Positions 36,777 to 48,475 are shown, counted from the stretch's first letter. The stretch is 64,000 nucleotides of DNA from Cranoglanis bouderius (GCA_023630585.1 CM042546.1:12132810-12196809); one strand, 5' to 3'. Numbers and translations are program-made. Notes: generated by a model not told the origin, from the letters alone.

Positions 36777-37051
36777 TTACACACATTCATGTTTCATCGT
36801 CCAGTGTGTATTAGTGTATCATAAGTAACGACTTCTTACTTTCTTGCTCGTGACCCCATCGATGTTGTTGTTTATTCGTTCGATTATTACCGTTTATACT
36901 GTTATCCCAATCCCCAGAGTATACCAAAAGTGATTAGCGACTAGTTGAATTGACTCAATACTGATTCATCTTGTGGCTCTTCGGAATAAAATCAAACGTC
37001 TTTCTTACTCACGACCTGAAATAATCGAACGGCATTGTCTGTATTTCGTGA

Positions 37052-37116
<65 letters not shown>
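37052..37116. repeat. (ATT)n microsatellite
   Basis: About 21 ATT units. Confidence 0.97.
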
Positions 37117-37121
<5 letters not shown>

Positions 37122-37169
37122 CCTGCTTGTTAGTCTCTGCTTTTCATATCACAAACAGAAACTAGTTGA

Positions 37170-37450
37170 ATCCTCTCGCCACTCTCCGTCTAACAAATGT
37201 CCGCGTGCAGATGCCAGGCCGTCCCGTAATTAATGACAGCGGCTGAGGGCTGAATATGGCCGCAGCTTTGTTGGACATTGACAAATCTTCCCGCGCGCAC
37301 ATGAAAAGAAACGGTCCCTGTCCCCTGTGTGTGGGACACAATAGCGACGCGCCAACCTGGCGACGGCCTCCTCCTTTCTTCCCTGGCGCTGCCCGCTGGG
37401 CGTTCACGACTGATGGGCTCCTCTGACTCTCTCTGTCGCGTTAACTAGCC
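37170..37450. promoter_or_regulatory. Candidate conserved enhancer block downstream of olig4
   Basis: Unique sequence bounded by an ATT array and a T run. Contains CCGTAATTAATGACAGCGGC and TTTGTTGGACATTGACAAA (SOX-like). Nearest of the blocks to olig4's 3' end. Confidence 0.35.
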
Positions 37451-37645
37451 TTTGTACAGCTTTTTTTTTTTTTTGTGTTTTGTTTTGTTTTTTTGTTTTT
37501 CTGAAAGCTTGACTAGCGGCACATAGCACATGCTAGCTAGCGTAAGCAAGTGTTGCCGCATATGTTAAGCGTATAAATATATCGTGGCCAATATTGCTGC
37601 AAAGGCTTTGCAAAGGTGTGGTGCATATGGTGTCCGATTTTATAA

Positions 37646-37668
37646 CACACACACGCGCGCGCACACAC

Positions 37669-37701
<33 letters not shown>

Positions 37702-37918
37702 ATAGTCAGCAGCTGCTGCCTCTGACAGCTCTTTAGCATGTCACATTTCCAAGTCTTTGCATTTGCTTTTGCATGTCAGTCTTCCTGTCTTTAAATAATG
37801 TGTTAATGTATAATTATTGTTTAAGCCCTTATTATATGTGCATACACAAATACGTAGGATTATTAAGAAAAAAAAAAAATCAGAATAGCATGAAAGCAGT
37901 ACACAGGATAGAAACGTA

Positions 37919-37952
<34 letters not shown>
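37646..37952. repeat. (CA)n arrays 3' of olig4
   Basis: 37646-37698 (with CG interruptions) and 37921-37952, separated by AT-rich sequence. Confidence 0.9.
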
Positions 37953-37956
<4 letters not shown>

Positions 37957-38110
37957 GATTTTAACAGAAATAAAATGATCATTTGGAACTGTATTAGAAA
38001 TATATCTGCAATGCTAATATTGATATTATTACATCATAAATGATTAACATTAATCAATAACCCTACCTCGTTTTATTTATGCGTCTTAAAATAATTAACA
38101 CTGGCTTAAG

Positions 38111-38116
38111 TTTATT
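38111..38116 (-). terminator. Candidate olig4 polyadenylation signal
   Basis: Minus-strand AATAAA (TTTATT on plus), about 490 nt beyond the stop codon. A weaker ATTAAA lies at 38330-38335. AT-rich sequence makes chance matches likely. Confidence 0.3.
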
Positions 38117-38607
38117 TAGTGACTTTTTAACACTTAAGGTTGCACAAGCGACGTAGGAACAAATGCAAGTAAGAAGAAGAAAAGGAAGTGTTGGGAGAAA
38201 AGGTACGTTTAAAGCTGACCCCGAAAATGGGAAGTGCAGTCAGAAAGAATCCTAGCTTTTCCTAGCTTTGGCTAGTTTGATTTGTCATTATTGCTGACAA
38301 ATTTTAAAAGAAAGAAGAAGACATGCTCTTTTAATAACAATAAACTTTTAATTTATGAAATCATGTAAAAAAAACAAAAAACAAAAAAAAAACTGTACAA
38401 AAAAATCAGCTGTACAAACCATCACATACTATTCACATTTGGCTTTTTCGCTTGAGAAACAGCAAGCTTATTCATCCTGTAACAATGCAAAACACTTTTT
38501 TTTTCTTGAGGAGCAGAACATATACATTGTAAACACTCGGAAGACTCTTTGCACCAATCTTTGAGTCTATGGTTAAGTTAAGGAACTTTTTGCGGACGTT
38601 TTCTGGT

Positions 38608-39342
38608 TCACTTGCTCATGGAAAGGCCGTGCAGGCTGGCTGTGGATGCTGGTAAAGGTTGGCACAGGGCGCACGGACACGGCATGCCGGGGAAGTGCCT
38701 GTACGAGCTGGCCAAATGCAGCGGGTCCTTCAGTAAGCTTGGAATTGGTGGCGCGTGGAAGCCCAGATATCCCGCTGATGGAGGAGAATGGGGAGCTTGA
38801 GCTGTAGCCGTGTGCGTGCTGGTGTGCTGAAGGGGGGTGGAGCTCACGGCCGCAGCTCCGCCTACCAAAGAGTGCAAGGACTGGGCCAGAGGGTGCAGGG
38901 GAAGCTGGGATGGAGCTAAGACAGGCCTTGGGGCATGATTTTGAGCCACGCTGGACCCGTAAACCTCGCCCACGAGCTTCTTCATCTCCTCCAGGGAACT
39001 GGAGAGCATGAGGATGTAGTTGCGTGCCAGCAGGAGGGTGGAGATCTTCGAGAGCTTGCGCACCGAGGGGCCTTGGGCGTATGGCATGACTTCGCGGAGG
39101 CCGTCCATAGCTTGGTTGAGGTCGTGCATGCGTTTCCGCTCACGGCTGTTCACCTTGAGACGCAGCTCCTGAAGGTCTTCATTGGTGAGCTCTGGACGGT
39201 TCCGGCTTTTCCCTCCAGAAGCCGGAGATCCATCGGAGGCTTTCTCGGCTTGCTGGAACATCTTGCTGGAGAAGAAGCCAGATTCGACGGCGAGGTCTGG
39301 GGACGAGGAGCGACTGCAGGTGGAGCCGGTGTCGGAATCCAT
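38608..39342 (-). CDS. olig4: Olig-family bHLH transcription factor, best fit Olig4
   Basis: Intact single-exon ORF of 244 residues. The N-terminus MDSDTGST..RSSSPD is the Olig2/3/4-type start. The bHLH spans about residues 57-125: basic region NSRERKRMHDLN (65-76), helix 1 AMDGLREVMPYA, loop GPSVRKLSK, helix 2 ISTLLLARNYILML, then SLEEMKKLVGEVYG. The C-terminus has the Olig CPCALCQ motif and ends SMSK. Against the Olig2/3 consensus, the bHLH carries DLNQ instead of DLNI/L and AQG instead of AHG. The protein lacks Olig1's N-terminus and Olig2's long Ala/His tail, so olig4 fits best. Family members bind E-boxes as dimers in the nucleus and pattern neural progenitors. Assignment to the Olig family is near certain; olig4 over olig2 or olig3 is about 75 percent. 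Confidence 0.92.
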   Translation of the reverse strand: MDSDTGSTCSRSSSPDLAVESGFFSSKMFQQAEKASDGSPASGGKSRNRPELTNEDLQELRLKVNSRERKRMHDLNQAMDGLREVMPYAQGPSVRKLSKISTLLLARNYILMLSSSLEEMKKLVGEVYGSSVAQNHAPRPVLAPSQLPLHPLAQSLHSLVGGAAAVSSTPLQHTSTHTATAQAPHSPPSAGYLGFHAPPIPSLLKDPLHLASSYRHFPGMPCPCALCQPLPASTASLHGLSMSK

Positions 39343-39613
39343 CTCAGCAGATCAGAGTAAAGTAGATACTTGACAAAAAGATGTGAATATCCCGGTGGTC
39401 AAATTGTCTTCCCAAAACGTCTTTCACAAGTGAAGCAAAGATCAACGCTCTGCAGTCAAAAGCCTCTTAACAGCACTCAACTTGGCAAACCTGAATAGTA
39501 GAACACTTTGGTATAGCAGAACTGGAATGCGCACACACCCCGTCCTCTCTTCTGTCTACGTGAGTGTGTGTCAGTGAAAGCTCTCTGGTTTGACCGAATC
39601 CCTACAGCCCGGC

Positions 39614-39681
39614 TTTTTATAGGCCTCTCACCCACAAAGACACAATGAGATGCATAATGTGACTGGAGACCTGGAGCCAAT
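39614..39681 (-). promoter_or_regulatory. Candidate olig4 core promoter (TATA box, CCAAT)
   Basis: On the minus strand TATAAAAA reads from 39621 to 39614, about 270 nt before the ATG. A CCAAT pentamer lies on the plus strand at 39677-39681. Together they make a plausible TATA-type promoter with initiation near 39585. Inference from motif and spacing only. Confidence 0.55.
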
Positions 39682-39745
39682 AACAGAGGGGACACACTTT
39701 CACCCACACCCACACACACCCCCTCCTTAGCAAATACACCCCCCC

Positions 39746-39751
39746 AAACAC

Positions 39752-39782
<31 letters not shown>
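39746..39782. repeat. (CA)n microsatellite upstream of olig4
   Basis: CA array about 130 bp upstream of the candidate TATA box. Confidence 0.9.
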
Positions 39783-39786
<4 letters not shown>

Positions 39787-39789
39787 ATA

Positions 39790-40470
39790 CACATTAACTA
39801 CAGCCGACAATATTCGCACATTAGTGGAAAGTCCTTATGCCTACATACACACTGTAATGACTGTCTAAGACTTCACGAAAGTGTGTAAGGACTTTTTATG
39901 GTTCATGTTCATCACTTAACGTGATAATGTTAACTGATACACTTTGTTTTAACGGACCCATATGAACCAGAGTATCAAAGACACTCTAACGGTAAAATTC
40001 TAATCGTATAATAATAATATAATTCTTATCGTATAATACTTGTACATACGTGTGCAGTTCAATATTCAGTTCTATTTATTTATTTGTTTTATATTATGTA
40101 CACAATGTGTTTTTTGGCATTTTGTTTTTGCATTACTTTTATTTTATTTGTATTTGAACTCACTGCTTTGTTAAAAAAAATTCTATCAACTTCTATACTG
40201 ACTAATCATTGCGTAAAGTAAACTTTGAGCTATTTTAATGGTTCCTAGTATAGCAAGACAAGCACAAGCGCACGCACATCTATTAATGCACGTTTCGCAT
40301 TTTAATATAAATTTTATATGTATTTGTAGCTATAACTGGAATACTTGTAACGTATTTGTCGATGAGATGAGAATATTATTTGATCAGTGATAAGCAAGAA
40401 AGGGGTATCTACAAAAATCACCAGCATTACCATGTCGGAACCCCCTGACTGCACGTTTACTGCGGCAATA
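39790..40470. other. AT-rich intergenic DNA upstream of olig4
   Basis: No gene or named repeat recognised. Confidence 0.5.
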
Positions 40471-40479
40471 CATAGTTTA

Positions 40480-40930
40480 TTACATGATTATTGCACATTA
40501 TCCTAAAGCTCTTTTGCTGCCTTTGACATTGTGGCTCTCTTTATGTCTTGTTTATGATCCCTCCACTCGTTCTCTTTGCTCGTCCGCACTCCTACCGTCA
40601 CCAGGAATGAGTATAAGAGTCAGCATGAGTGTGTAAACGTCAACGGCGTCCGCATTAATGGTAAACCGGGCGCAATTCAGTGCCGACCAAAGACATTCGA
40701 GGGCGGCGCGGAGTGCGAAATCGTCCTGCCGAGAGTGGAAGAGGGAGGAGAGGGGAGGAGGTAGTTAAAGAGACACTAAAAAGTGGCTCGTGTATTGTGT
40801 GTCCCTCTCTGGGTCATAAAAACTCCAGGGCGAGCCAGAAGCCCGTGGGATGCTGCTATTACCCCCCTGCTATGTGCTTAAGCTTCTAGAGCGTTCATTA
40901 GCATCACTATCACACACTGCGTAACGCACT
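40480..40930. promoter_or_regulatory. Candidate conserved enhancer upstream of olig4
   Basis: 450 bp of unique sequence with CCTTTGACATTGTGG, GTCATAAAAACTCC (HOX/CDX-like) and CGTTCATTAGCATC, about 1.2 kb upstream of olig4's ATG. No convincing gene. Confidence 0.3.
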
Positions 40931-40996
40931 CCTACTCTCACAGATCATGTGGAAGGGAAACTAGTTGGGTTGTAGACTCTCACACACACACACACC

Positions 40997-41032
<36 letters not shown>

Positions 41033-41149
41033 CATACACATATACACAAACACACACATGTACACAGATGGCAATCACAAGTAAGCAAAAGCAGAAAAGA
41101 CGGAATGGATGAGAAAGAAAATTTTCAGATCAAATGCAATTGCAGAAAC

Positions 41150-42330
41150 TTTGTGACTCACTTTAGAGATTCGGTTCTTTTTTCCACTGAATCAAATGGC
41201 ACAAGTTTGGATTCAGTTGATTTGTCACGCAGATCAGCGTGTAGAAGTATTACCACATTTCAACCACCAAACTCCTAAAGATGATTAAATTGAAGTGTTA
41301 GTTTAATTAAAGATTGGTCATTTGTGTGTAGGCGAAAGTCTTTGTGCTTACAAAAAACACAAAGGAGTCATTTGAAAAAGGCAAATCATATATGAATTGC
41401 CCAACATTACCATTAATACTGTGATTCACTTAAAGGAGCCATACGGTGCAGCTCAAACACCACTGTCTGGCAGAAGAGTTCCCTCATCAAGAGAATCCAA
41501 GAATCATTTGGGATTATATATAAGCATAAATACTAGAAGTGGTCGTTATGACTCACTTTAGTGATTTGATTCTTTTTTCACTGATTCGTCACTCAGGGCA
41601 GCATGTAGAAATATTGCGCAGGCTACAATTTCCACCACCAGACCACCAAAGACGATTTAACTGTTACAAAAAAAAACGAAAAAAACAAACGCTTATATCA
41701 TTAAGATATAAGATATAAAAGGTTCTGTAATCGTGTAGATACATTTGTGCTTGCAAAATGATTCGCTTAGTTCGTTTAAAGGAGTCGTTTGAAGAAGAAA
41801 AAAAAAGACAAATTGTTTATGAACCGTCCATCAGTACTTTTTTATTCAAAGATTAGATAAAATCTAGTAAAAGTGTAGTATATGACTGCAAAATGTATAA
41901 AGGTTTAGCATGAATAGTATTGCAAAACGATTCACTTAATTCACTTAAAGGAATCATTTGAAAATGACTCCCCGATCAATACTTTTCTTTCCCCAAAGAA
42001 TACTATGTAAAAGACTTAGTTGCATAATTAGTTAATTGAGCTCTTAGTGTACAGGATGGTGCTGTGTAAATCAGCGCACTGAGTCTGCGCTTGCAAAGTG
42101 ATTCATCTAATTCACTTGAAGGAGTCGTTTGAAAAAACGAGGAATCATTTGCAAATCGCCCATCGATACCGTATCTAAAGATTACGGAAAAGCCGTAGTA
42201 GCTCTTAGTGTACGAGATGACACAAAGCACAGAGACAATAAAAAATAATAGATAAATAAATAGATAGATAGATAAATAAATGCGAACTGCGGAGTACTTT
42301 TCAAGATGGCAAATATACTCCATGACTATA
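41150..42330. repeat. Diverged complex tandem repeat, roughly 400-bp period
   Basis: Blocks starting GACTCACTTTAG at 41156 and 41550 are followed by matching stretches: TTGTCACGCAGATCAGCGTG against CACTCAGGGCAGCATG, and CACCACCAAA against CACCACCAGA. The module AAAGGAGTCRTTTGAA recurs at least five times up to 42135. No gene visible. Confidence 0.6.
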
Positions 42331-42674
42331 TTTAAATAAATAAATAAATAAATCAGTTATCAAGAAGGACTTGTTAGAAACGCTTCTAGATGTTCTAGAA
42401 CTTTCTCTTAAAGCGATAATTGTCTCCATGGCGTGTTTTATTATTATTGCCGGGTCTTGCAGCATTACCTATTAACTCGTAACTGTTTTGTTAATAGCGT
42501 CTGTGAAAGAGAAAAGACAAAGATCCACCTCGGGCCGTTTTCTCCGCAGGTGTCCGAACCTTTCCGCACTCTCAGTGTGTCGCTGTGTGTGTTGTTGTCA
42601 GCGCATAGTGTATCGCTGTGCATTGTGTGTGTATGTGTGTGTATGTGTGTGTGTGTGTGTGTGTTGTGAGCATA

Positions 42675-42830
42675 TGGATGTTCTCATGGTGCGGGCGCAA
42701 AGCCAGCACACGAGCAGACCTCAGCCAGGCCTAATTAAAGCCTGGCACAACACGGCGTGTTAGTTACGGCCGTCCGCTCAGCTAAATTACCCTCACATCA
42801 CACTCGCATTACCCGATAAACACAAAGAGT
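42675..42830. promoter_or_regulatory. Candidate regulatory block with a palindromic homeodomain site
   Basis: CCAGGC at 42725 and GCCTGG at 42740 form an inverted repeat around CTAATTAAA, and GCTAAATTACCC follows. Unique sequence next to a GT array. Confidence 0.35.
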
Positions 42831-42894
42831 ACAGTTCATAGTGCAGTAGGTGACCAAAAGCACCGTTCCCATTCTCCGATTAAAGTGTTATGTG

Positions 42895-43110
42895 TCATTT
42901 TCTAGAACAGCAGCTCCGACCGTAGTGCGACTGTAAACAAAACAGGTTTATACCGTATGGATATGCTCGTTTTATCGTTTCTACAGCAACACCTAACACA
43001 CTGTCCACATAAACGGATAAAAAAAAGGGTGTAATTATTGACATGTCTAAGAAAGGAGTCTCCAGTGTCAGCAGGAAAGCTGTAACTAAGTTAGTAAGTT
43101 TTCAGACATG
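42895..43110 (+). repeat. Family-A fragment before the piggyBac-type MITE
   Basis: CATTTTCTAGAACAGCAGCT, TCGTTTCTACAGCAACACCT and AAAGGAGTCTCCAGTGTCAG identify it. The MITE at 43111 follows at once. Confidence 0.6.
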
Positions 43111-43393
43111 TTAACCCCCTACTGCATGAATTATTACATTTACATAAAAATATATTTTTTATGGATTTTTGTTACTTGAATTAGTTTGAAATATTTTCAT
43201 ATTTTTTTGGTAAATTGTTGCCGTATGGCAACAGTGTGCAGTGGTGGAAAGTATAGTCAAATAGTATAGCATACAGCCAAAGCCCCGTTTTTCCAGTTAC
43301 ACAGGAAAATAGTAGTTTTGCATTATTGCTTATCAAAAAATGAAAGATAAATTAATTGTTGCCATATGGCAACACCATGCAGTTAAGGGTTAA
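43111..43393. mobile_element. piggyBac-type MITE with TTAA target duplication
   Basis: TTAA at 43111-43114 and at 43390-43393 flank a 275-bp segment. Its ends are CCCCCTACTGCATG and, in reverse complement from the right, CCCTTAACTGCATG. TTAA duplication with CCC-initial inverted repeats is the piggyBac signature. Inside are two palindromes, GTTGCCGTATGGCAAC near 43218 and GTTGCCATATGGCAAC near 43358, which resemble RFX X-boxes. It interrupts a region of family-A repeat sequence. Confidence 0.72.
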
Positions 43394-43985
43394 GGATGTT
43401 TTACTCTAATTTATTAACGAACAACTTTGTTTAAAGTTACATTTGACGTTGTGGAACGTCCACGAAACCAGTTAGTTCCTGTTCTTACTTATAAACAGAT
43501 ATAAACAGTCGTTCCCTCACCAGCCTCTCGTTTTTTTCCCCCTCATACAATCATACAATAGATTCAGACACTTTTCAGATCAAAAGATGAGAGAGCGTTT
43601 TCGAATAAGAAGAATCAACTTAGTAGAATGTTGATACGTAATGAAATAAGCCATCGTCATGTTTGTCGTCGTCGTCGTTGTCGTGGTAGCAAAACGTCAG
43701 GAAGCCGAAATACGTGCCGACTGTTGCAAAGCGCTGACACTGGAGACTCCTTCCATAAATTTGCGTTAAATAAACGTGTCCTTACACAAAGCTTCGCAAG
43801 AGCAGCGGTTTTGCAAATGACAACGTTTTTTACAATTCGATTTATTATTAGATTATATGGAATTTTAACGAGCAAGCGCTTTCATGTAAACCTGCGATTC
43901 GCAGCTGCACTAGTGTCAAAAAATTAGTCAGCACCTTCTGACCAATCATAATCGAGAACTCGGCAGCGCTGTGGTGTAAACGTAG
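43394..43985 (-). repeat. Family-A copy after the piggyBac-type MITE, inverted
   Basis: GTTGTGGAACGTCCACGAAA, CGCTGACACTGGAGACTCCT and CACCTTCTGACCAATCATAA end at CAGCGCTGTGGTGTAAA near 43980. Confidence 0.65.
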
Positions 43986-44053
43986 TCAAAATGGATTTAT
44001 TGTGCATAAGGCATTAGATATGAACAAAACAGATTATTGATATTATGTAGTCA

Positions 44054-44059
<6 letters not shown>

Positions 44060-44127
<68 letters not shown>
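44060..44127. repeat. (GT)n microsatellite
   Basis: About 34 GT units, followed by three copies of the 8-mer CGAGCTCC near 44141-44162. Confidence 0.97.
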
Positions 44128-44132
<5 letters not shown>

Positions 44133-44411
44133 GCACGGTCCGAGCTCCGAGCTCCGAGCTCCGTGCGCTCAATAAATGCATGAGGATGAGTGAAGAGTCT
44201 CATTCTTATTCATGTGTGTACTCTAGCTACAGGCCACACAGTGAGAGAGAGAAAGAGACGGAGAGACGGATAGATAGAGAGAAAGAAAGAAAGAAGAGGA
44301 TTAGATGCCCATGAATGCATGAAAGAGTATCAACTCCTCTATCCGTGTCTAAGATAATCCCTCTGTCTTTAACCTGGTATTAAAGTGTTTGACTTTCCTC
44401 TCAAAGCATTG

Positions 44412-44413
<2 letters not shown>

Positions 44414-44477
<64 letters not shown>

Positions 44478-44584
44478 CTCGAGGGGGTACTACGAGCGAG
44501 TCAGTGTTCAGGTGAGCAGAAAATAAGAGTCATGTGTTTCCAGGATCAGAGGATTCACTCTCTGTCTCTCTCTCTTTCTCTCTT

Positions 44585-44626
<42 letters not shown>

Positions 44627-44680
44627 CCACACACACATTCACACGCACTCACACACACATTCACACGCACTCACACACGC
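44414..44680. repeat. (GT)n then (CT)n(CA)n arrays
   Basis: GT 44414-44476; CT 44558-44594; CA-rich 44595-44680 with repeated ACACGCACTCACAC blocks. Confidence 0.93.
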
Positions 44681-45057
44681 GGTTAAACACAATTATTTAA
44701 AAGGATCACAGAGGGGATTCTCTATAATCCCTGTAGAGAACATGAACAAACAGCTCTTTTTCACACAGAACCTCTTTTGAGTGACAAAGCCTTTTTGTTT
44801 AAGACGTTTTAATGAGATTTTATTACTCGCTAGGAGATCTTTGGTAGCTGAGATGTCCTACTACAGAGGATTTTCAATTATTAATTATCACCGAAATGGG
44901 CGCAGTTGCAATTTTAGGCCAATCCTGAACGAACACAATTCTCTACAATATAATAATAATATAATAAAAATATAAACATTCAGAAAAGTGGGGGAAAGAA
45001 TTAATGAGTGCAAGACCAACAAGTTCTATGCATTACTGCTTTACTAACTCTTTGTAT

Positions 45058-45059
<2 letters not shown>

Positions 45060-45110
<51 letters not shown>

Positions 45111-45180
45111 CGAGGGAAACACACACCCTCCACATGATTCATGATGCTCAGAAGTGTGAAATTCTGTTTTACTAAGTGTG

Positions 45181-45212
<32 letters not shown>

Positions 45213-45322
45213 ATTTATTAACTCATGCCTAGCTAACCTAACGGCGGTATTTAAAGTACATCAGGACAAGCATTGCCTCGAGTGCTTTACAACCGTCACT
45301 AACGAGCCCCATCACTTTCCCT

Positions 45323-45385
<63 letters not shown>

Positions 45386-45510
45386 TAGAGGGAAAGGGAG
45401 ATGAGATTTAAAAAAAAAAAAAAAAAAAAAAGTGCCAGCAGGCTGTCTGCTGTAAGAGCTTCATTCAAGTGTCTGCATCGTTATAAATCACTGTACATCC
45501 AGACTAAAGC

Positions 45511-45542
<32 letters not shown>

Positions 45543-45645
45543 AGAGGGAGAGGGAGGGAGAGGGAGGGAGGAGGGGGGCATTTACTTTGTAGCACATGCT
45601 GTTATTTTAAATCATTATTGGACCCCTTTTATACTTCTCTTTACT

Positions 45646-45697
<52 letters not shown>

Positions 45698-45700
45698 TCG
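45060..45700. repeat. Microsatellite cluster (GT, GA, GGGAGA, CTTT)
   Basis: GT 45060-45098 and 45176-45211; GA 45329-45380; GA/GGGAGA 45511-45575; CTTT 45646-45699. No gene among them. Confidence 0.93.
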
Positions 45701-45805
45701 ATACAGTTTATTTCTGTTTATTTCAGTTTATTTCACCTGTAGAAAATAATCAAATAACAGCAAAAAGTCGCTCACTGACACTGACAGTCTCTCTTCATAT
45801 TCAGT

Positions 45806-47200
45806 CGGGTCCATAAGTATTTGGACAGAGACATATTTTCTTTTTGTGATGTTGCCTCTGTGGCTACACCACCACGATGGATTTGAAATGAAGCAATCGA
45901 GGTGTGATTGAAGTGTAGACCTTCAGCTTTAATTCAAGGGGTTTAACAAAAACATTGCGATTTAAAAAAGGAATTACAGCCTTCCATTTCCACAGGCTCA
46001 AAAGTAATTGGACAACTGACTGAGAAGCGGTATCATGGCCAGGCGTGGCCTGTTTCCTCGTTATTTCATGACAAATTAAGGAGATGAAAGGTCTGGAGTT
46101 GATTCCGAGCGTTGAATTTGCATTTGGTAGCTGTCCCTAGGAAAACTCCATATGCGGTCCAGAGAGGTGTCGATGCAAGTGAAGGAGTCCATCATTAGGC
46201 TGAAAAACAAACAAACAAAACAGACCTATCAGAGAGACAGCAGAAACTTTAGGAGTCAACAATTTAAAAAAAGAAGGAATTCACTGGCGAGATCAGCGAC
46301 AACAAAAGACCTGGAGGACCACGGAAGACAACTGAAGTAGATGATCTCAGAATTCTTTCCTTGTTGGAGAAAAAACCCCTTCGCAACATCTAGCCAAGCC
46401 AAGAACACTCTGGAGGAGGTAGGCGTATCTTTGACAGAGTCTGCAATCAAGAAACACTTTCAAGAATGTAAATACGGAGACCTCAAGACGCAAACCACTG
46501 GTGACACTCAAGAACAGAAAGGCCAGATTAGGCGTGCTAAAAAACCTTCAAAACAAAAGCCTGTGCAGTTCTGATGCAAGATTAACTTGTGCTGAAATTA
46601 TGGGAAGAGAAGAGTATGGAGAAGGAAAAAAAGGGCTCAAGATCCAAAGCATACCACATCATCTGTCAAACATGGTGGAGGCAGTGTTATGGCATGGGCA
46701 TGTATGGCTGCCAGTGGCACTGGGTCACTGGTGTTTACTGATGATGTGACTGCTGATAGAAGAAGCAGGATGAATTCTGAAGTGTACAGAGCGATACTTT
46801 CTGCTCAGATTCAGTCTAATGCTGCAAAACTGAGAAGACAGCGCTTCACAGTACAGATGGATAATGACCCAAAGTGTACAGTGAAAGCAACCCAAGATCT
46901 TCTTAAGGCAGAGAAATTAAATGTTCTTAAATGTCCGAGGACCTCAACACAATCGAGCACGCCTTTAACTTACCGAAGACAAAACTGAAGGCAGAAAGAC
47001 CCACAAACAAGCAGCAACTGAAGGCGGCCGCAGGAGATGTATCTCAAGGGAGGAACCTCAGCATTCGGTGATGTCCATGGGTTCCAGACTTCAGGCAGTC
47101 ATTGAGTGCAAAGGATTTGGATCCAAGTGTTAAAACTAATCCTGATATTTATGATTGTTTGTCCAATTACTATTGAGCCTGTGGAAATGGAGGGACTCTC
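45806..47200 (+). mobile_element. Tc1-like transposon, truncated at its right end
   Basis: The left terminus GTCCATAAGTATTTGGAC starts at about 45809. The inner repeats, GGCTCAAAAGTAATTGGAC near 45996 and its complement near 47159-47178, are paired. Transposase remnants run from 46152 (RSREVSMQVKESIIRL) to about 46990. The QMDNDPK motif with a catalytic Asp is at about 46855, and HGGGSVMAWACMAASGTGS-type sequence at about 46675-46725 is split between frames. Several frameshifts and stops. The outer right repeat is replaced by a poly-A run at about 47200. Confidence 0.88.
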
Positions 47201-47582
47201 GCAAAAAAAAAAAAAAAAACCCACTGTAGTCAGTGTTAAAGATTTAACAAGTGAATACGTCTGTATGTTGATAGATCTAAAGCAAAGTGTGTACAGTATA
47301 ACACATTTTGAAGTAAGAGGTGCTGCTGTGAGCAGCCATGTTGGTTTGACGTCACTTGAGGAGTGAGTTCTGAGTCCCAGAGTTGGAATTCCGAGGTGTT
47401 TTTTTTTTTTTTTCTTTTTCCTAGTTGGAGGTCGGAAATGATAAGTTACAAGGATTAGCTGACTAAAAATTTTACCCTATGTCTGTCTATCTGTCTCTCT
47501 CTCTCTCTCTCTCTCTCTTTGTAACTGTGACCATCTGTGTGTTTGTAACGCTGATGTCACTGTGTCATTACTCTCACTCTGC

Positions 47583-47585
<3 letters not shown>

Positions 47586-47661
<76 letters not shown>

Positions 47662-47799
47662 ACACACAAAAGATGTTGAGAGTTGATCTCTTCATTACAA
47701 TTCAGCAGAGATAAACGGATCCTCTTTAATTCTACGGTTCACACGGAATCACTCGATATCACTTAAACACGCCAGTGCTTTGGATGTTTTAAAATTTTA

Positions 47800-47875
<76 letters not shown>
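47586..47875. repeat. (GT)n and (CA)n arrays in opposite orientation
   Basis: GT 47586-47660 and CA 47803-47875. The complementary long arrays 140 bp apart could pair as a stem. Confidence 0.95.
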
Positions 47876-47879
<4 letters not shown>

Positions 47880-48094
47880 CTAAAACTGAATCATTTTTAC
47901 TATGGTTTTTATCTAGCTAATCCCGCGTTTATTACATCTGTGCCTATTTTTTTTTAAAATTTCATCTTTATTTAAAAAAAGATTAAGACTTTATTTGTAA
48001 ACTCTCTTTTTTTCCCGCCTCGTCACTATTCACCCGGTTAGGATTCGAAAAGTTTGAGAGCTGGTTTACCTTCATTAGCTGTTAGTTGTTATTA

Positions 48095-48424
48095 ATTATA
48101 CCACAGTACCGACGAATTCTCAAATCTCATTGGTCAGAAGGAAAGCGTTGATTCATTTCCTATAACAGCGGCACTGAAAGTAGTTCCGGCTGCAAACCTA
48201 ATCACGGCTTTATGCTGTATTAACGCGCTCGTTCTGATACGTTATCGTTTCTATAGTAACCATTAATTCGCAGGGGGCTTGTAACTTTGTAACTTTTGAA
48301 CAGATTGAAAAAAAAAGTATGATGTTTATTCTTTAATAAATAAAAACGTCTAATTGTTGTGAAATAGAAAAACTTCAGGGTGCTTACAGTAACCCTGCTT
48401 CGTCACGCCACCTTATTGTTGATC

Positions 48425-48469
<45 letters not shown>

Positions 48470-48475
48470 ACAGGA
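48095..48475 (+). repeat. Family-A dispersed repeat copy ending in an ATT array
   Basis: ATACCACAGTACCGACGAAT, ATTGGTCAGAAGGAAAGCG, GATACGTTATCGTTTCTATA and CACCTTATTGTTGATC lead into an ATT array at 48425-48468. Confidence 0.7.

Noticed and set aside
38935..39360. 141-codon plus-strand open frame
   Set aside because: Shadow of the olig4 bHLH coding sequence on the opposite strand.
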